A stretch of 64,000 nt of DNA, from positions 124,001-188,000 of the forward strand of contig VFJS01000002.1 in NCBI GenBank assembly GCA_009885955.1, given 5' to 3'. The translations under genes and the position numbers were made by a program. The notes beneath the pieces were generated by a model. The model worked only from the letters and a program-made list of their open reading frames with translations. It was not told the DNA's origin and ran no database searches. Positions 36,109 through 44,946 of this stretch are shown piece by piece. The DNA comes from Spirochaetia bacterium (GTDB lineage: Bacteria > Spirochaetota > UBA4802 > UBA5550). Each line of letters opens with the position of its first letter. The stretch's first letter is position 1.

Positions 36109-36183
36109 AATTTGATATGAATTATGCATGCTCTAAATTTTTTCGATAAAATAAAACATTCTATACATGCATATACGGGATTA

Positions 36184-37329
36184 ATGAAAATTGTTTCCCT
36201 CCTCGCAGCGATCACTGTTTTTGCAACATGCTCCAGGCAGGTCATAAAATCCGGCAAATTCTGGTCAAAAAGCTACCCCGGACTTGGCAATATCACGGTT
36301 CAGGATATCATCCTTTCAGGCAGTAATTATGTAGTGGCTGGCTATGGGTTTAATGCAGAAAATAATGAGGATGTCTCCATTGCAATGTTTGATGGCAATG
36401 GTGATACTGTATGGAAAAAATTTATTGGAAGCCGAAAGTATGAGAGGGCAAACACAATAGTATCCAATGAAAAGGGATTTGTCGCGGCCGGAGTCATTGA
36501 TTCAAAAAAAGACGGGAACAGGGACATGTGGGTCATGCAGCTGGATCGCGAGGGGGATGTTATTTGGAACAGGGTTATTGGAGGATACAAGGATGACTAT
36601 GCCAACTCCATTAAAAAAGACGGGGACAGATATATAATTATCGGCAGTTCCAGCTCCTTCGGGAAAGGCAGTCAGTGTATCTGGGTCATCCTTCTGGATT
36701 CGAACGGCCGCATTCTATGGGATAAAAAAATAAGTGAAGGGGTCCATGACAGCGGAATTGATGGTATTGTTGTTAATGACGGGTATATTATTACAGGCAA
36801 CTCCATGGGCGAGGATACCAGCAGTATAAAAATTTTCAAGCTCGATAAGAATGGAAATATGATGTGGGAAAAATTGCTCGGCAATGAAGGGTATGATTAT
36901 GTTGAATCGATAGCGAATGCAGCAGACGGGTATATGTTATCCGGATCGACACATGTCAACGGTGAATCGGTAAGGGATGCTCTTGTCATAATGCTTGATT
37001 TGAAAGGTTCGCCAAAATGGAGTAAAACGTATGGGGGGAAAGGGGACGATTTGGCCCTGTCAGTAATTGTTTCCAATGATGGATTTGTAATCTCCGGTAC
37101 GACAAATTCCTACTCCAGGGACAACAGTTATAAAGCATGGGCATTTGAAGTGGACAGGAAAGGGCATCTTTTATGGAACAGGACCTTTCAGGATGCGTAT
37201 ACTGCCAGAAGGGTTGCTCCGGTGAAAGACGGGTATGTAATTGCCGGAAACAGAAATGTAAGCGGTTCCGGGAGAAGTATTTGGATCATGAAAACTGATA
37301 AAAATGGGGACATGGTTAAACCGGAATAA
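36184..37329 (+). CDS. Lipoprotein with beta-propeller-like repeats
   Basis: A 381-residue exported protein. The ATG at 36184 yields a type II signal peptide with lipobox VFATC (Cys 16); the frame opens 60 bp earlier, but that extension would bury the signal. The mature protein has about seven repeats of 45-50 residues, each with a strand such as WVMQLDREGDVIWNRVIGG, a DDYANSI-type turn and GYIIIGSS/GFVISGTT. This pattern is common in exported Asp-box or PQQ-like propellers with no known enzyme activity. Trp-x-x-x-Gly repeats support a closed propeller. It follows the Ste24-like gene and ends 7 bp before a convergent zinc-ribbon gene. Confidence 0.8.
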   Translation: MKIVSLLAAITVFATCSRQVIKSGKFWSKSYPGLGNITVQDIILSGSNYVVAGYGFNAENNEDVSIAMFDGNGDTVWKKFIGSRKYERANTIVSNEKGFVAAGVIDSKKDGNRDMWVMQLDREGDVIWNRVIGGYKDDYANSIKKDGDRYIIIGSSSSFGKGSQCIWVILLDSNGRILWDKKISEGVHDSGIDGIVVNDGYIITGNSMGEDTSSIKIFKLDKNGNMMWEKLLGNEGYDYVESIANAADGYMLSGSTHVNGESVRDALVIMLDLKGSPKWSKTYGGKGDDLALSVIVSNDGFVISGTTNSYSRDNSYKAWAFEVDRKGHLLWNRTFQDAYTARRVAPVKDGYVIAGNRNVSGSGRSIWIMKTDKNGDMVKPE

Positions 37330-37336
37330 CAGGATT

Positions 37337-37591
37337 TTATGGATAAATCATTTTTTCGTTTATCCATATGGATGATTTATTACAACTACGGCATAGTGAT
37401 GTTGAGAGGACATCAAATTTTGTTTTATTGTGCACTCTTAAAAGTGACCTTTCCATGCCGGTTATTTCTTTGAGTTTTTCATTAAAAAATCCCTTGCTCC
37501 ACCTGTAATGACACCAGTACTGATGCGAAAAGACATCACATACCGGGCAATTGAACTCAATTATCATAAATTTCGGATGTGTATATCCCAT
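37337..37591 (-). CDS. Small zinc-ribbon protein (DUF4145 N-terminal-like)
   Basis: An 84-residue protein with two Cys pairs, FNCPVC and LCRSC, spaced about 50 residues apart, ending in SSIWINEKMIYP. This is the layout of the zinc-binding front part of DUF4145 proteins, in which C-x-x-C-x-x-x-S-x-W leads to an IYP motif. There, a long helical domain normally follows; here the stop codon comes directly after IYP. It is therefore either a stand-alone zinc module or a gene cut at the junction with the neighbouring lipoprotein gene. The first ATG is used; an ATG at codon 9 is equally possible, and neither has a good SD. Confidence 0.65.
   Translation of the reverse strand: MGYTHPKFMIIEFNCPVCDVFSHQYWCHYRWSKGFFNEKLKEITGMERSLLRVHNKTKFDVLSTSLCRSCNKSSIWINEKMIYP
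37338..37368. terminator. Hairpin between convergent genes
   Basis: Stem TATGGATAAA/TTTATCCATA, 10 bp perfect with an 11-nt loop, lying 8 bp after the stop of the plus-strand lipoprotein gene. It also overlaps the last ten codons of the minus-strand zinc-ribbon gene. It could end both transcripts. No U tract follows on the plus strand. Confidence 0.45.
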
Positions 37592-37818
37592 AAGATATCA
37601 AACTCAAATACTCGTTAAAAATATTGTATATACATTATCGAAATTGTTACATCAAACTATTATGGTTCTTCATTGGTTCATGTTTTAAGAAATTCCATTA
37701 AATAAAAAAAGTGATCAATAGGTAAAAATACTTATTGACAAAAAAGTAATACTTATATGACTTATTGTTAATCGTTTTCTATATTATATTACTGTTTTCC
37801 GGCTATTGTATAAATTTT

Positions 37819-40329
37819 ATGAGAAAAAAAATCATTATACTGCTATCAGCAATTTTCATCCTTCTCACTGCAGGCATTGCATTTTCATTCTGGTATATAT
37901 CAGACTCAACTAACAAGTTGAATTATATAATTAAGCTTCATCAGGTAGAACAGCTCAGGCGCTCTCTACTCATTGATCTTCAATCTGTACAGTCAAGCTT
38001 TTATGACAGTAACTCCGTTTTAAATCAAAGATATGGCCAACTTTCAGGTAATATTGAAAATCTTGATAACAAAAGTCAGATGTGCAGTTCCTGCCATCAT
38101 CAGCCGCATATTGGAAGCAGAATTTCCAGGATACAGACCATGATCAGGGAATATGAAAAACTGGTAACCAATTATATAAAAGTAAATTCAAATGGAAAAT
38201 TAAAGCATCAGCAGAAAATGGAGATAGAAGACATTTTCGGGACTATAATCCGGGAACTCCAGGATATGTCTCATATTGCAACAAACAGTCTGGAAAATTT
38301 AACATTAAAGACTACTGAAAACATAAGTTATATTATTAAAATACTGGCATTAACCTTTGCAACTACACTGGCATTTTCAATTTTCTTTGCCGTAAGGCTC
38401 CTTACGTCAATGACCGGGCCCATAAATATTCTCTTACATGCAACCAGAATGATTTCATCAGGCAGGCTGGGTTATGCAATAGATCAGAAATTTGCCACTG
38501 AATTCGGGGAACTTGCTGATAATTTTAACAGTATGAGCATTGAACTGAAAAGAAATCATGACAGGATTAATCAGGACATTGCAGATTTCAGGGAGGCTGA
38601 AGAGAGGCTTAAGATCAGCGAGGAGAGGTATGCCCTGGCAGTTCAGTGCACCGACAGCGGGTTATGGGACTGGGACCTGAAAACCGATAAAATTTATTTT
38701 TCCACACGATGGAAGTCGATGCTTGGCTACGGTGACGAAGATATCGGAAATTTACCAGAAGAATGGCTAAAGAGGATTCATCCCGATGATAGCATCGGCG
38801 TGGAGAAAACTGTCATTGAATGCCGGGAGGGATTCTTCAATCAATTCCAGAAGGATTACAGGATTCTTCATGAAAATGGTTCCTATATATGGGTAAACTG
38901 CAGGGGAATTATTGTAAAGAATAATTCCATGGAGCCGGTCCGGATCATCGGGTCGCAGTCGGATATTACTGATAGAAAGAGTGTTGAAGATGAATTGCTC
39001 TATGACGCCTTTCATGACCCGTTGACCAACCTCCCTAACAGGATGATATTTTTTGATCATCTACAGCTCGCAATCAACCGCGTGAAGAGGAGTGGGGACA
39101 AAAGAATGTATGTTGTGTTTTATATTGATATAGACAGCTTCAGGGATATAAATATGACATATGGAGAAGGGATGGGCAATAACCTGCTTGTTGATTTCGG
39201 GAAAAGGATAAAGAGTATTCTCCGCTCCTGTGACACGTTTGCCCGTTTTGAGGAAGATGAATTTGTTATTCTTATTGAGGATATAGAAAACAGGGCCGAA
39301 GGTATTAATTTAATAGCACGTGTAAATGAAGCAATAAAACCGGAATTCATTTTATTAAACGAGCAGGATAAGGAAAAAAAGTTAAACATAACAATAAGTC
39401 TGGGCGTGGCTTTCAGCAGTAATGAAATTCAGGTTCCTGAAGAATTAATATGGAATGCAAATACCGCCATGCGCCATGCAAAGGGAGCCGGAAAAAACTG
39501 TCATAAAATATACGCCAGCGATATGAATGATAAGCTGATTCAGTTCAGCCAGTTAAAAGAGGAACTTAAAAAAGCTATATATGATGATGAGATTGATCTT
39601 GACTATCAGCCGATTTTTTCCGTAAAAACAGGGAGAATATGCGGATTTGAAGCACTGGCAAGATGGAATCATCCGGTAATGGGAATTATAGATCCTGATA
39701 CATTCATCCCCATTGCAGAGGAGTCTGGGATGATGAATGATTTTGGGAGTCTGGTGCTTGAAAAGGCATGCAGGCAGATAAGAGCATGGCAGAATGAATT
39801 TTCCGGAGTTGAACCACTGACTGTCAGTATCAATATATCAAAAAAACAGTGTACCAGGGAGCTTGTTGAAAACATTGAGAAAAAAATAAAGGATACCGGG
39901 ATCGACCCAAGCACCCTGATTCTGGAATTCCCGGAATCATTATTGTCCGATAACTCTGAAATACTTGCTCCGTTGATGAGAAAGTTAAAAAAAATGAATG
40001 TTTCGCTTCAGATCGATAACTTCGGAACAGGAGGCTCCTCTCTTAAGTACCTGAACAACTATCCGATTGACGCATTGAAGATAGACAGGAAATTTATCAG
40101 CAATATTCATCACAACAAAAATGAAAAATCAGAGATAATTAATGCAATAGCGCTGCTGGCTAAAAATCTTAATATGCAGGTTATCGCAGACGGAGTTGAA
40201 ACCGAGGAGCAGATGGATATTGTTAAAATGTTTGGTTTCAGCTATATTCAGGGGAATTATATATCCAGGCCCTTGAAACTTAATGAGGTCAGTAATTATC
40301 TCCATGAAAATGTGAAGATTGAAATTTAA
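37819..40329 (+). CDS. Membrane c-di-GMP signalling protein: CXXCH sensor-HAMP-PAS-GGDEF-EAL
   Basis: An 836-residue two-helix membrane sensor. TM1 (about 3-25) and TM2 (about 172-195) enclose a helical periplasmic domain with CSSCH at 89-93, the covalent haem-c motif. HAMP (about 195-247), PAS/PAC (about 262-385), GGDEF (about 392-557) and EAL (about 575-827) follow. The GGDEF motif reads EEDEF (478-482), which suggests loss of cyclase activity. EAL is intact at E611 (GFEALARW), but the DDFGTG motif reads DNFGTG (D733, N734) and AEGVET reads ADGVET, so phosphodiesterase activity is uncertain. I start at the ATG at 37819: a TTG 54 bp upstream is in frame, but neither has an SD, and a possible promoter (TTGACA at 37735) would start too close to it. 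An ankyrin gene follows 7 bp on. Confidence 0.85.
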   Translation: MRKKIIILLSAIFILLTAGIAFSFWYISDSTNKLNYIIKLHQVEQLRRSLLIDLQSVQSSFYDSNSVLNQRYGQLSGNIENLDNKSQMCSSCHHQPHIGSRISRIQTMIREYEKLVTNYIKVNSNGKLKHQQKMEIEDIFGTIIRELQDMSHIATNSLENLTLKTTENISYIIKILALTFATTLAFSIFFAVRLLTSMTGPINILLHATRMISSGRLGYAIDQKFATEFGELADNFNSMSIELKRNHDRINQDIADFREAEERLKISEERYALAVQCTDSGLWDWDLKTDKIYFSTRWKSMLGYGDEDIGNLPEEWLKRIHPDDSIGVEKTVIECREGFFNQFQKDYRILHENGSYIWVNCRGIIVKNNSMEPVRIIGSQSDITDRKSVEDELLYDAFHDPLTNLPNRMIFFDHLQLAINRVKRSGDKRMYVVFYIDIDSFRDINMTYGEGMGNNLLVDFGKRIKSILRSCDTFARFEEDEFVILIEDIENRAEGINLIARVNEAIKPEFILLNEQDKEKKLNITISLGVAFSSNEIQVPEELIWNANTAMRHAKGAGKNCHKIYASDMNDKLIQFSQLKEELKKAIYDDEIDLDYQPIFSVKTGRICGFEALARWNHPVMGIIDPDTFIPIAEESGMMNDFGSLVLEKACRQIRAWQNEFSGVEPLTVSINISKKQCTRELVENIEKKIKDTGIDPSTLILEFPESLLSDNSEILAPLMRKLKKMNVSLQIDNFGTGGSSLKYLNNYPIDALKIDRKFISNIHHNKNEKSEIINAIALLAKNLNMQVIADGVETEEQMDIVKMFGFSYIQGNYISRPLKLNEVSNYLHENVKIEI

Positions 40330-40336
40330 GGGAACA

Positions 40337-41971
40337 ATGAAATTGAATCATATAGTAACAATCTTATATATGATTGTTTTTTTTGTAAATTTTAAAACTG
40401 CTTCAGGTAATAATATTAATTCAGCTGATTACGGGATAAAAAATGCTGATATGTTTTTTTACCTCGATGTAAAATCACTGGTTGCCTTCGTAAATAAAAA
40501 TGGGATTAAAACAGAAGACCTTGTGTATCTTTTGGATACACAAACTGATGACAGGAAGAGGGCTTTATTATCGAACCTTCTGCCTGAGATAATTTCAATA
40601 AGTGTATCAGGTAATTTTCAGAATGTTGAAAAGGGTGAAGGCGCCCTGGTTTTTATCAGCGGGTCCAGAAAATTCATCACTTTTCTTAATTCAACCGGAA
40701 GGCCTGTAAAAAGCAGTATTACTGGCGCAGTGATTTATCAAAATCCCGATGATGCGTTTATGTATACATTAAGTGGTGATATAGCGGTTTTTGGTCAAAA
40801 AAAGGAGATTGAAAATTATTTAAAATTAAAGAATGATACAAAACCATTCAGCCCCGCCTTCCATAAAATTATAACCGAAAGTAAAAAGAATAAGGACTTA
40901 TATGTATATTTACCCTTCTCGAATTCCATTAGGCTAAAGTTTGAAAGCGCCGTAAAAAAAGGGAGAAATTTTGGAAGAAGTGTTGACCATAATGTTTTTT
41001 TAAGAGCAATCATGGATATGAATTCAATGGAGGCATATACTCTGTTTCAGGATAGGCCTGTCATCAATGTGGCATTAAATGGGAAAAACAGTGTTGACGG
41101 CCATCGATTGATAATGTTCAGCCATTTCCTCATCGTGGGAAGCAGTCTGGCGCTTCCTTTTCTTGATTATCTAAGCAGTTCATTTGGTGAAAAACCTATT
41201 AAAGCTGAAGATGAATCCCTGGTAAGAGCGCAGGAGATATTCGGCCGTATTGCTTCAACAATTAATAAAAACAGTATTGTCATATCATTTCAAATGACAG
41301 ATTTAGAAAAAGGCCTCCTGGCAGAAAACATTAGAGGAAGGATCAGGTCAGTCATGGGGAATGTTCTTGCTGAGAAAAAAAAAGAGAAGGCCCTGAAAAT
41401 GTTTGATGCAATAAAAAATAATGATCTAGAAACCATAAAAAACATCATTAATGACATCAGGGATGTTAATGTTACGAACAGAGAAAAGGATACTCTTCTC
41501 TGTTATGCTGCAAGAATCGGCCATTCTCATATTATATCATACCTGATCAGTAATGGAGCTGATATCAATTCCCGTTCAGGGTACGATACATTAACGCCAC
41601 TGTTAATAGCAGTGAAACAGGATAAGCGGACGATTACACGGATGCTGCTCCAGAGCGGAGCCAATAAAAACATGGCCGACGATGAAGGAAAGACGGCGTT
41701 GCATTACGGGGTTGAGTTGAAGAATGCCGATATTGTTAACATACTCCTGGATTTCAGGGTGGATATTAATGCCGTATCAAAAAAAAGGGTAACGCCGCTG
41801 CATATCGCGGCTGATAAAGGGTACATGCCTATTGTTAAAGCGCTTGTAGATGCAGGGGCAAAAATTAATGCTGTTGATGATAATGGACATTCACCCCTTG
41901 ACAGGGCCCGTATGGGCAATCACAAAGACGTACTTGATTTCCTTGAATCCCGGATAAATAAAAAAAAGTAA
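40337..41971 (+). CDS. Exported protein: unknown domain plus ankyrin repeats
   Basis: A 544-residue protein with a signal peptide (hydrophobic about 5-17, ending at TASGNN). Residues about 25-350 form a domain I do not recognise; it starts with YGIKNADMFFYLDVKSLVAFV, a pattern of exported proteins that present beta strands and Asp/Asn turns. The last 170 residues hold four to five ankyrin repeats (LLCYAARIGHSHIISYLISNGADIN, TPLLIAVKQDKRTITRMLLQSGAN, TALHYGVELKN, TPLHIAADKGYMPIVKALVDAGA), used for protein binding. GGGAA precedes the ATG by 4 nt. It begins 7 bp after the c-di-GMP sensor gene, so both are co-translated. Periplasmic or surface location inferred. Confidence 0.78.
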   Translation: MKLNHIVTILYMIVFFVNFKTASGNNINSADYGIKNADMFFYLDVKSLVAFVNKNGIKTEDLVYLLDTQTDDRKRALLSNLLPEIISISVSGNFQNVEKGEGALVFISGSRKFITFLNSTGRPVKSSITGAVIYQNPDDAFMYTLSGDIAVFGQKKEIENYLKLKNDTKPFSPAFHKIITESKKNKDLYVYLPFSNSIRLKFESAVKKGRNFGRSVDHNVFLRAIMDMNSMEAYTLFQDRPVINVALNGKNSVDGHRLIMFSHFLIVGSSLALPFLDYLSSSFGEKPIKAEDESLVRAQEIFGRIASTINKNSIVISFQMTDLEKGLLAENIRGRIRSVMGNVLAEKKKEKALKMFDAIKNNDLETIKNIINDIRDVNVTNREKDTLLCYAARIGHSHIISYLISNGADINSRSGYDTLTPLLIAVKQDKRTITRMLLQSGANKNMADDEGKTALHYGVELKNADIVNILLDFRVDINAVSKKRVTPLHIAADKGYMPIVKALVDAGAKINAVDDNGHSPLDRARMGNHKDVLDFLESRINKKK

Positions 41972-41993
41972 AAAACCTCTTTAGCTGCTTTCC

Positions 41994-43727
41994 TTAATTA
42001 TTATTGTTTGACCCCTGTGCCTCGTTTCTTTTTTTTGTCATTGATTTTCTGAGGAGCATTGATGTTCCTCCAAGCAGCAGCGCCACAATTATCATTGACG
42101 AGATGAGAAATGACGGCCTGAGTATGATGATGTCAAGGAAAATCATTTTCGATACGAGTATAAGAAACAGCGCCAATGCAAGCAGCCTGATATAAAAAAG
42201 TCTGAGCGCCAGTCCGATGTACGTTACCATAAATGAAAAGACCGCAATGACAATTGTCAGAGAAAGGAGTGTCTGTTCTGAAAATAATCTGCTCTCTTCA
42301 TGGGGGAAGAGGTGAATAAATTCACTGGCAATACCGCTTAAAAGTACAAGAAGCCCGATACTGAAAAGGCCCTGGCCAAGGAGGGGGCCCATTTTCCCGG
42401 CTGACGGATCACTGTTTATCATCTTTCCCTGGTACCCGAAACAGAGAAAAGCTATTCCAAAGGATATGAACCTGAAATTGACAAAGGGGATTTCACCTTT
42501 CATTGAGAATCCGAACCTCATGGTGAATAGAAAAACAAGACTCCATATCAGGAGAACACCTGACAGCGCTTTGTAATCCCAAACCTGTTTTTTATCTCCC
42601 TGGTATGCCAGGAAAAGGGCAAAAAGGCAGAGTGATATAATGTCAAAAGGCTCGGGTATGATTACCGTCAGTGAAATACCCGCTGAAACAACAAGGCCAA
42701 TGAGGTAGGGAAGGTTATTTTTACGGTCAGGAATATGCTTTTTATTCATGATATACAGGAATGCGTTACATGCCACTGGAACAATTAAAAGGTAGGGCGC
42801 TTTCAGCTTGCCCCATAAATTAATTATTCCTGCATATAGGAAAATGATATTTATCCCCCATATAACAATTTCAAGGACCTTTGCTTTTCTTTTATTATAG
42901 ATATGTATCAGGCCGCCCCATAGAATGAGAAGTGCCGGTATTGTAGATATCATGCCTAATGTCAGGTTAATGCTGTTCAGTGATGTTTCAAAAAAATATC
43001 TTACCGTTATCAGGAGCATGAGATGACCGATGAGTGTACCTGCAGCAGGGAATAAGTACCATTCTTTTACGATAGATGCGGCAATTGTAACAGCTATCAG
43101 CATATTGCAATACACCACGAAATAATCTCCGAAGAACTGGCTTTTGAGGATAAAAAGGGGCAGGATACCGGCTCCCAGAAAGCTCCATAGAGGCCAGAGG
43201 GATGATTTGCGCCTGAAGCCCCATGCAATTGATAAAATCCATATCAATATTGAACCGAATAGGATGCTATGTTCTGAAGTAAGTTTAAGATGGATTGCAG
43301 CCCAGTATAGCGCCAGATTGAGGGTAATATAGCCGCTTACAGTCAGGATTGATGAAAACTTTCTGAAATTCTTCGTCCATAATCTGTCTGAAACTATCAT
43401 GATGATGGATCCGACAAAGGCGAGAGTAATCGGCTGGCCCCACCCTGTTATCCAGTCCAGATTGAAGGCCATTCTAATAAAAAAGCCAAGTCCTATAAGA
43501 GAAACAATGATAGCAAGCCAGCCGAGTTGTGAGGCGCCTGTTACTTCTTCCCAATCGGCCATTGTCTCATTCGGGGCCTCTGTTTGAGGCTCCATCTCCG
43601 GTGTTTTTCCCATGGACTTAATATTCAGCCTCTGCTCAAGAATTTTTACCCTGGACTCTAACGACTCTATGTTTTTCTGAAGCTTCATGAGCTGATTTTC
43701 ATCATTATGTATGACAGGATTATCCAT
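41994..43727 (-). CDS. DUF2339 multi-spanning membrane protein
   Basis: A 577-residue integral membrane protein of the DUF2339 type, function unknown. An N-terminal coiled coil (LMKLQKNIESLESRVKILEQRL, about 13-35) and acidic linker precede about 15 or more hydrophobic helices. The diagnostic start of the membrane part is present: LGWLAIIVSLIGLGFFIRMAF, then WITGWGQPITL. AAGG-type SD (AAGGAGAG) lies 4 nt before the ATG. It converges with the ankyrin gene, 22 bp between stops, and stands alone on the minus strand. Nothing in the neighbourhood reveals a role. Confidence 0.82.
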   Translation of the reverse strand: MDNPVIHNDENQLMKLQKNIESLESRVKILEQRLNIKSMGKTPEMEPQTEAPNETMADWEEVTGASQLGWLAIIVSLIGLGFFIRMAFNLDWITGWGQPITLAFVGSIIMIVSDRLWTKNFRKFSSILTVSGYITLNLALYWAAIHLKLTSEHSILFGSILIWILSIAWGFRRKSSLWPLWSFLGAGILPLFILKSQFFGDYFVVYCNMLIAVTIAASIVKEWYLFPAAGTLIGHLMLLITVRYFFETSLNSINLTLGMISTIPALLILWGGLIHIYNKRKAKVLEIVIWGINIIFLYAGIINLWGKLKAPYLLIVPVACNAFLYIMNKKHIPDRKNNLPYLIGLVVSAGISLTVIIPEPFDIISLCLFALFLAYQGDKKQVWDYKALSGVLLIWSLVFLFTMRFGFSMKGEIPFVNFRFISFGIAFLCFGYQGKMINSDPSAGKMGPLLGQGLFSIGLLVLLSGIASEFIHLFPHEESRLFSEQTLLSLTIVIAVFSFMVTYIGLALRLFYIRLLALALFLILVSKMIFLDIIILRPSFLISSMIIVALLLGGTSMLLRKSMTKKRNEAQGSNNNN

Positions 43728-44117
43728 ATACTCTCCTTATTTTATAACAGGCTCCCGATTGTGAAAATTCAATATGCATTCAGCCGGTTTTTCGGCTGTC
43801 TGAATTCATTATAATTATTAAAATGATTATTTAATTCTCAATATTCAAGTCAATTATAAATTTTCATATTTAACTAGTGAAATAATCAAAATTAAAGGGT
43901 ACAGGGAATCATTCACAGAAATAAATATCTTCATATCAATTCTTGTTTTGACAATAATATTCTGATTTCCAGTAAAAAATATGCTGCCTGTATTGATTTT
44001 TCACTAAAATATATTTATTTTTATATATAATGAATGTTGCTTATTTCTCAAAATACCAGTTATATAAAATAAACTGAATTATGATGATTATTAATGTGCG
44101 GAAAACAGGATGATAAC
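43728..44117. other. Intergenic region with leader hairpin
   Basis: About 390 bp, AT-rich, between divergent DUF2339 and rhomboid genes. On the DUF2339 side it contains an imperfect hairpin centred near 43790, core CAGCCG/CGGCTG with a short T loop and outer ATTCAG/CTGAAT pairing across a bulge. This would sit in the 5' leader of that mRNA and may affect translation. I could not match it to a known riboswitch. Nothing else recognisable. Confidence 0.5.
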
Positions 44118-44657
44118 ATGTTTAACAAAGATGAACTTCAAAAATATAAATATTTAATTTTTGTAATTATTGTATTATGGATAACCCTCTTCATCAGTTT
44201 TATATTTCCCATAAATAAATTCGGCATATTACCCAGGAGTATATTCGGTCTTATCGGTATTGCGGCTTCGCCATTTCTTCATGAAGGGATGATACACCTT
44301 GCTGCAAATACGACTGGACTTCTCATTCTTGGTTTCATACTCATCAACCTGGAGGAGAAAAAGCTTTTTTTCATTATTTTTTGCCTCATATTGATGAGTG
44401 GATTCGGGACATGGCTTATAGGCAGATCTGAATATACACACATTGGAGCAAGCGGTGTAATATACGGACTGATAGGCTATTTGATTTTTTATGGAATATT
44501 CAAGAGGAATTTTAAGGCTATCATAGCATCAATAATTGTATTTTTTTTATATGGCGGAGCCTTATTCGGCATCTTTCCGTCTGAGAGTTACATTTCCTGG
44601 GAAAGCCATATATGCGGTTTTATCTCAGGGGTAGCCCTGGCTAAAATAAATTCATAA
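44118..44657 (+). CDS. Rhomboid-family intramembrane serine protease
   Basis: A 179-residue six-helix rhomboid. The catalytic dyad is present: S112 in GASGVIYGLIGY and H164 in SHICGFISG. The oxyanion-side motif HLAANT (H60, N64) lies in helix 2. The ATG at 44118 is chosen because AGGA lies 7 nt upstream; an in-frame ATG 24 bp earlier has none. Rhomboids cut membrane proteins within or next to their helices; the natural substrate here is unknown. It is followed by a convergent small lipoprotein gene and then a phosphohexomutase gene, neither obviously linked. Confidence 0.9.
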   Translation: MFNKDELQKYKYLIFVIIVLWITLFISFIFPINKFGILPRSIFGLIGIAASPFLHEGMIHLAANTTGLLILGFILINLEEKKLFFIIFCLILMSGFGTWLIGRSEYTHIGASGVIYGLIGYLIFYGIFKRNFKAIIASIIVFFLYGGALFGIFPSESYISWESHICGFISGVALAKINS

Positions 44658-44667
44658 ATCTTACAAT

Positions 44668-44871
44668 TTACCAGATACGAGTGACAATCGGCAGATAATA
44701 AATATTTTCTTTTGCATTTTTTCCGTAGGGCTTGACGATGTTGTTCTCGAGATCAGCGGAATTGCCCTGGATGGTGGATGTCCGGTGTGAATTCATGGTG
44801 TTCATCCCGGTACATCCGGTAAGGCAGATAAGCATGAATATCAGAATGTTTATTTTTACGGTTGTTCTCAT
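44668..44871 (-). CDS. Small lipoprotein
   Basis: A 67-residue predicted lipoprotein. A short basic start, hydrophobic NILIFMLICLTGC and lipobox LTGC (C20) make a convincing type II signal peptide. The mature part is only 47 residues, polar and Asn-rich, ending in YYLPIVTRIW, without a recognisable fold. It converges with the rhomboid gene (10 bp between stops) and diverges from the mutase gene. No clear SD precedes the ATG. Small lipoproteins like this are common but hard to assign; I give no function. Confidence 0.6.
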   Translation of the reverse strand: MRTTVKINILIFMLICLTGCTGMNTMNSHRTSTIQGNSADLENNIVKPYGKNAKENIYYLPIVTRIW

Positions 44872-44946
44872 TATTAATACAAGGAAAAAACAGTTGAAAT
44901 ATTTGTCAATAAAAAATAATTTTTTTTATATTACAGGGGTATCAAA

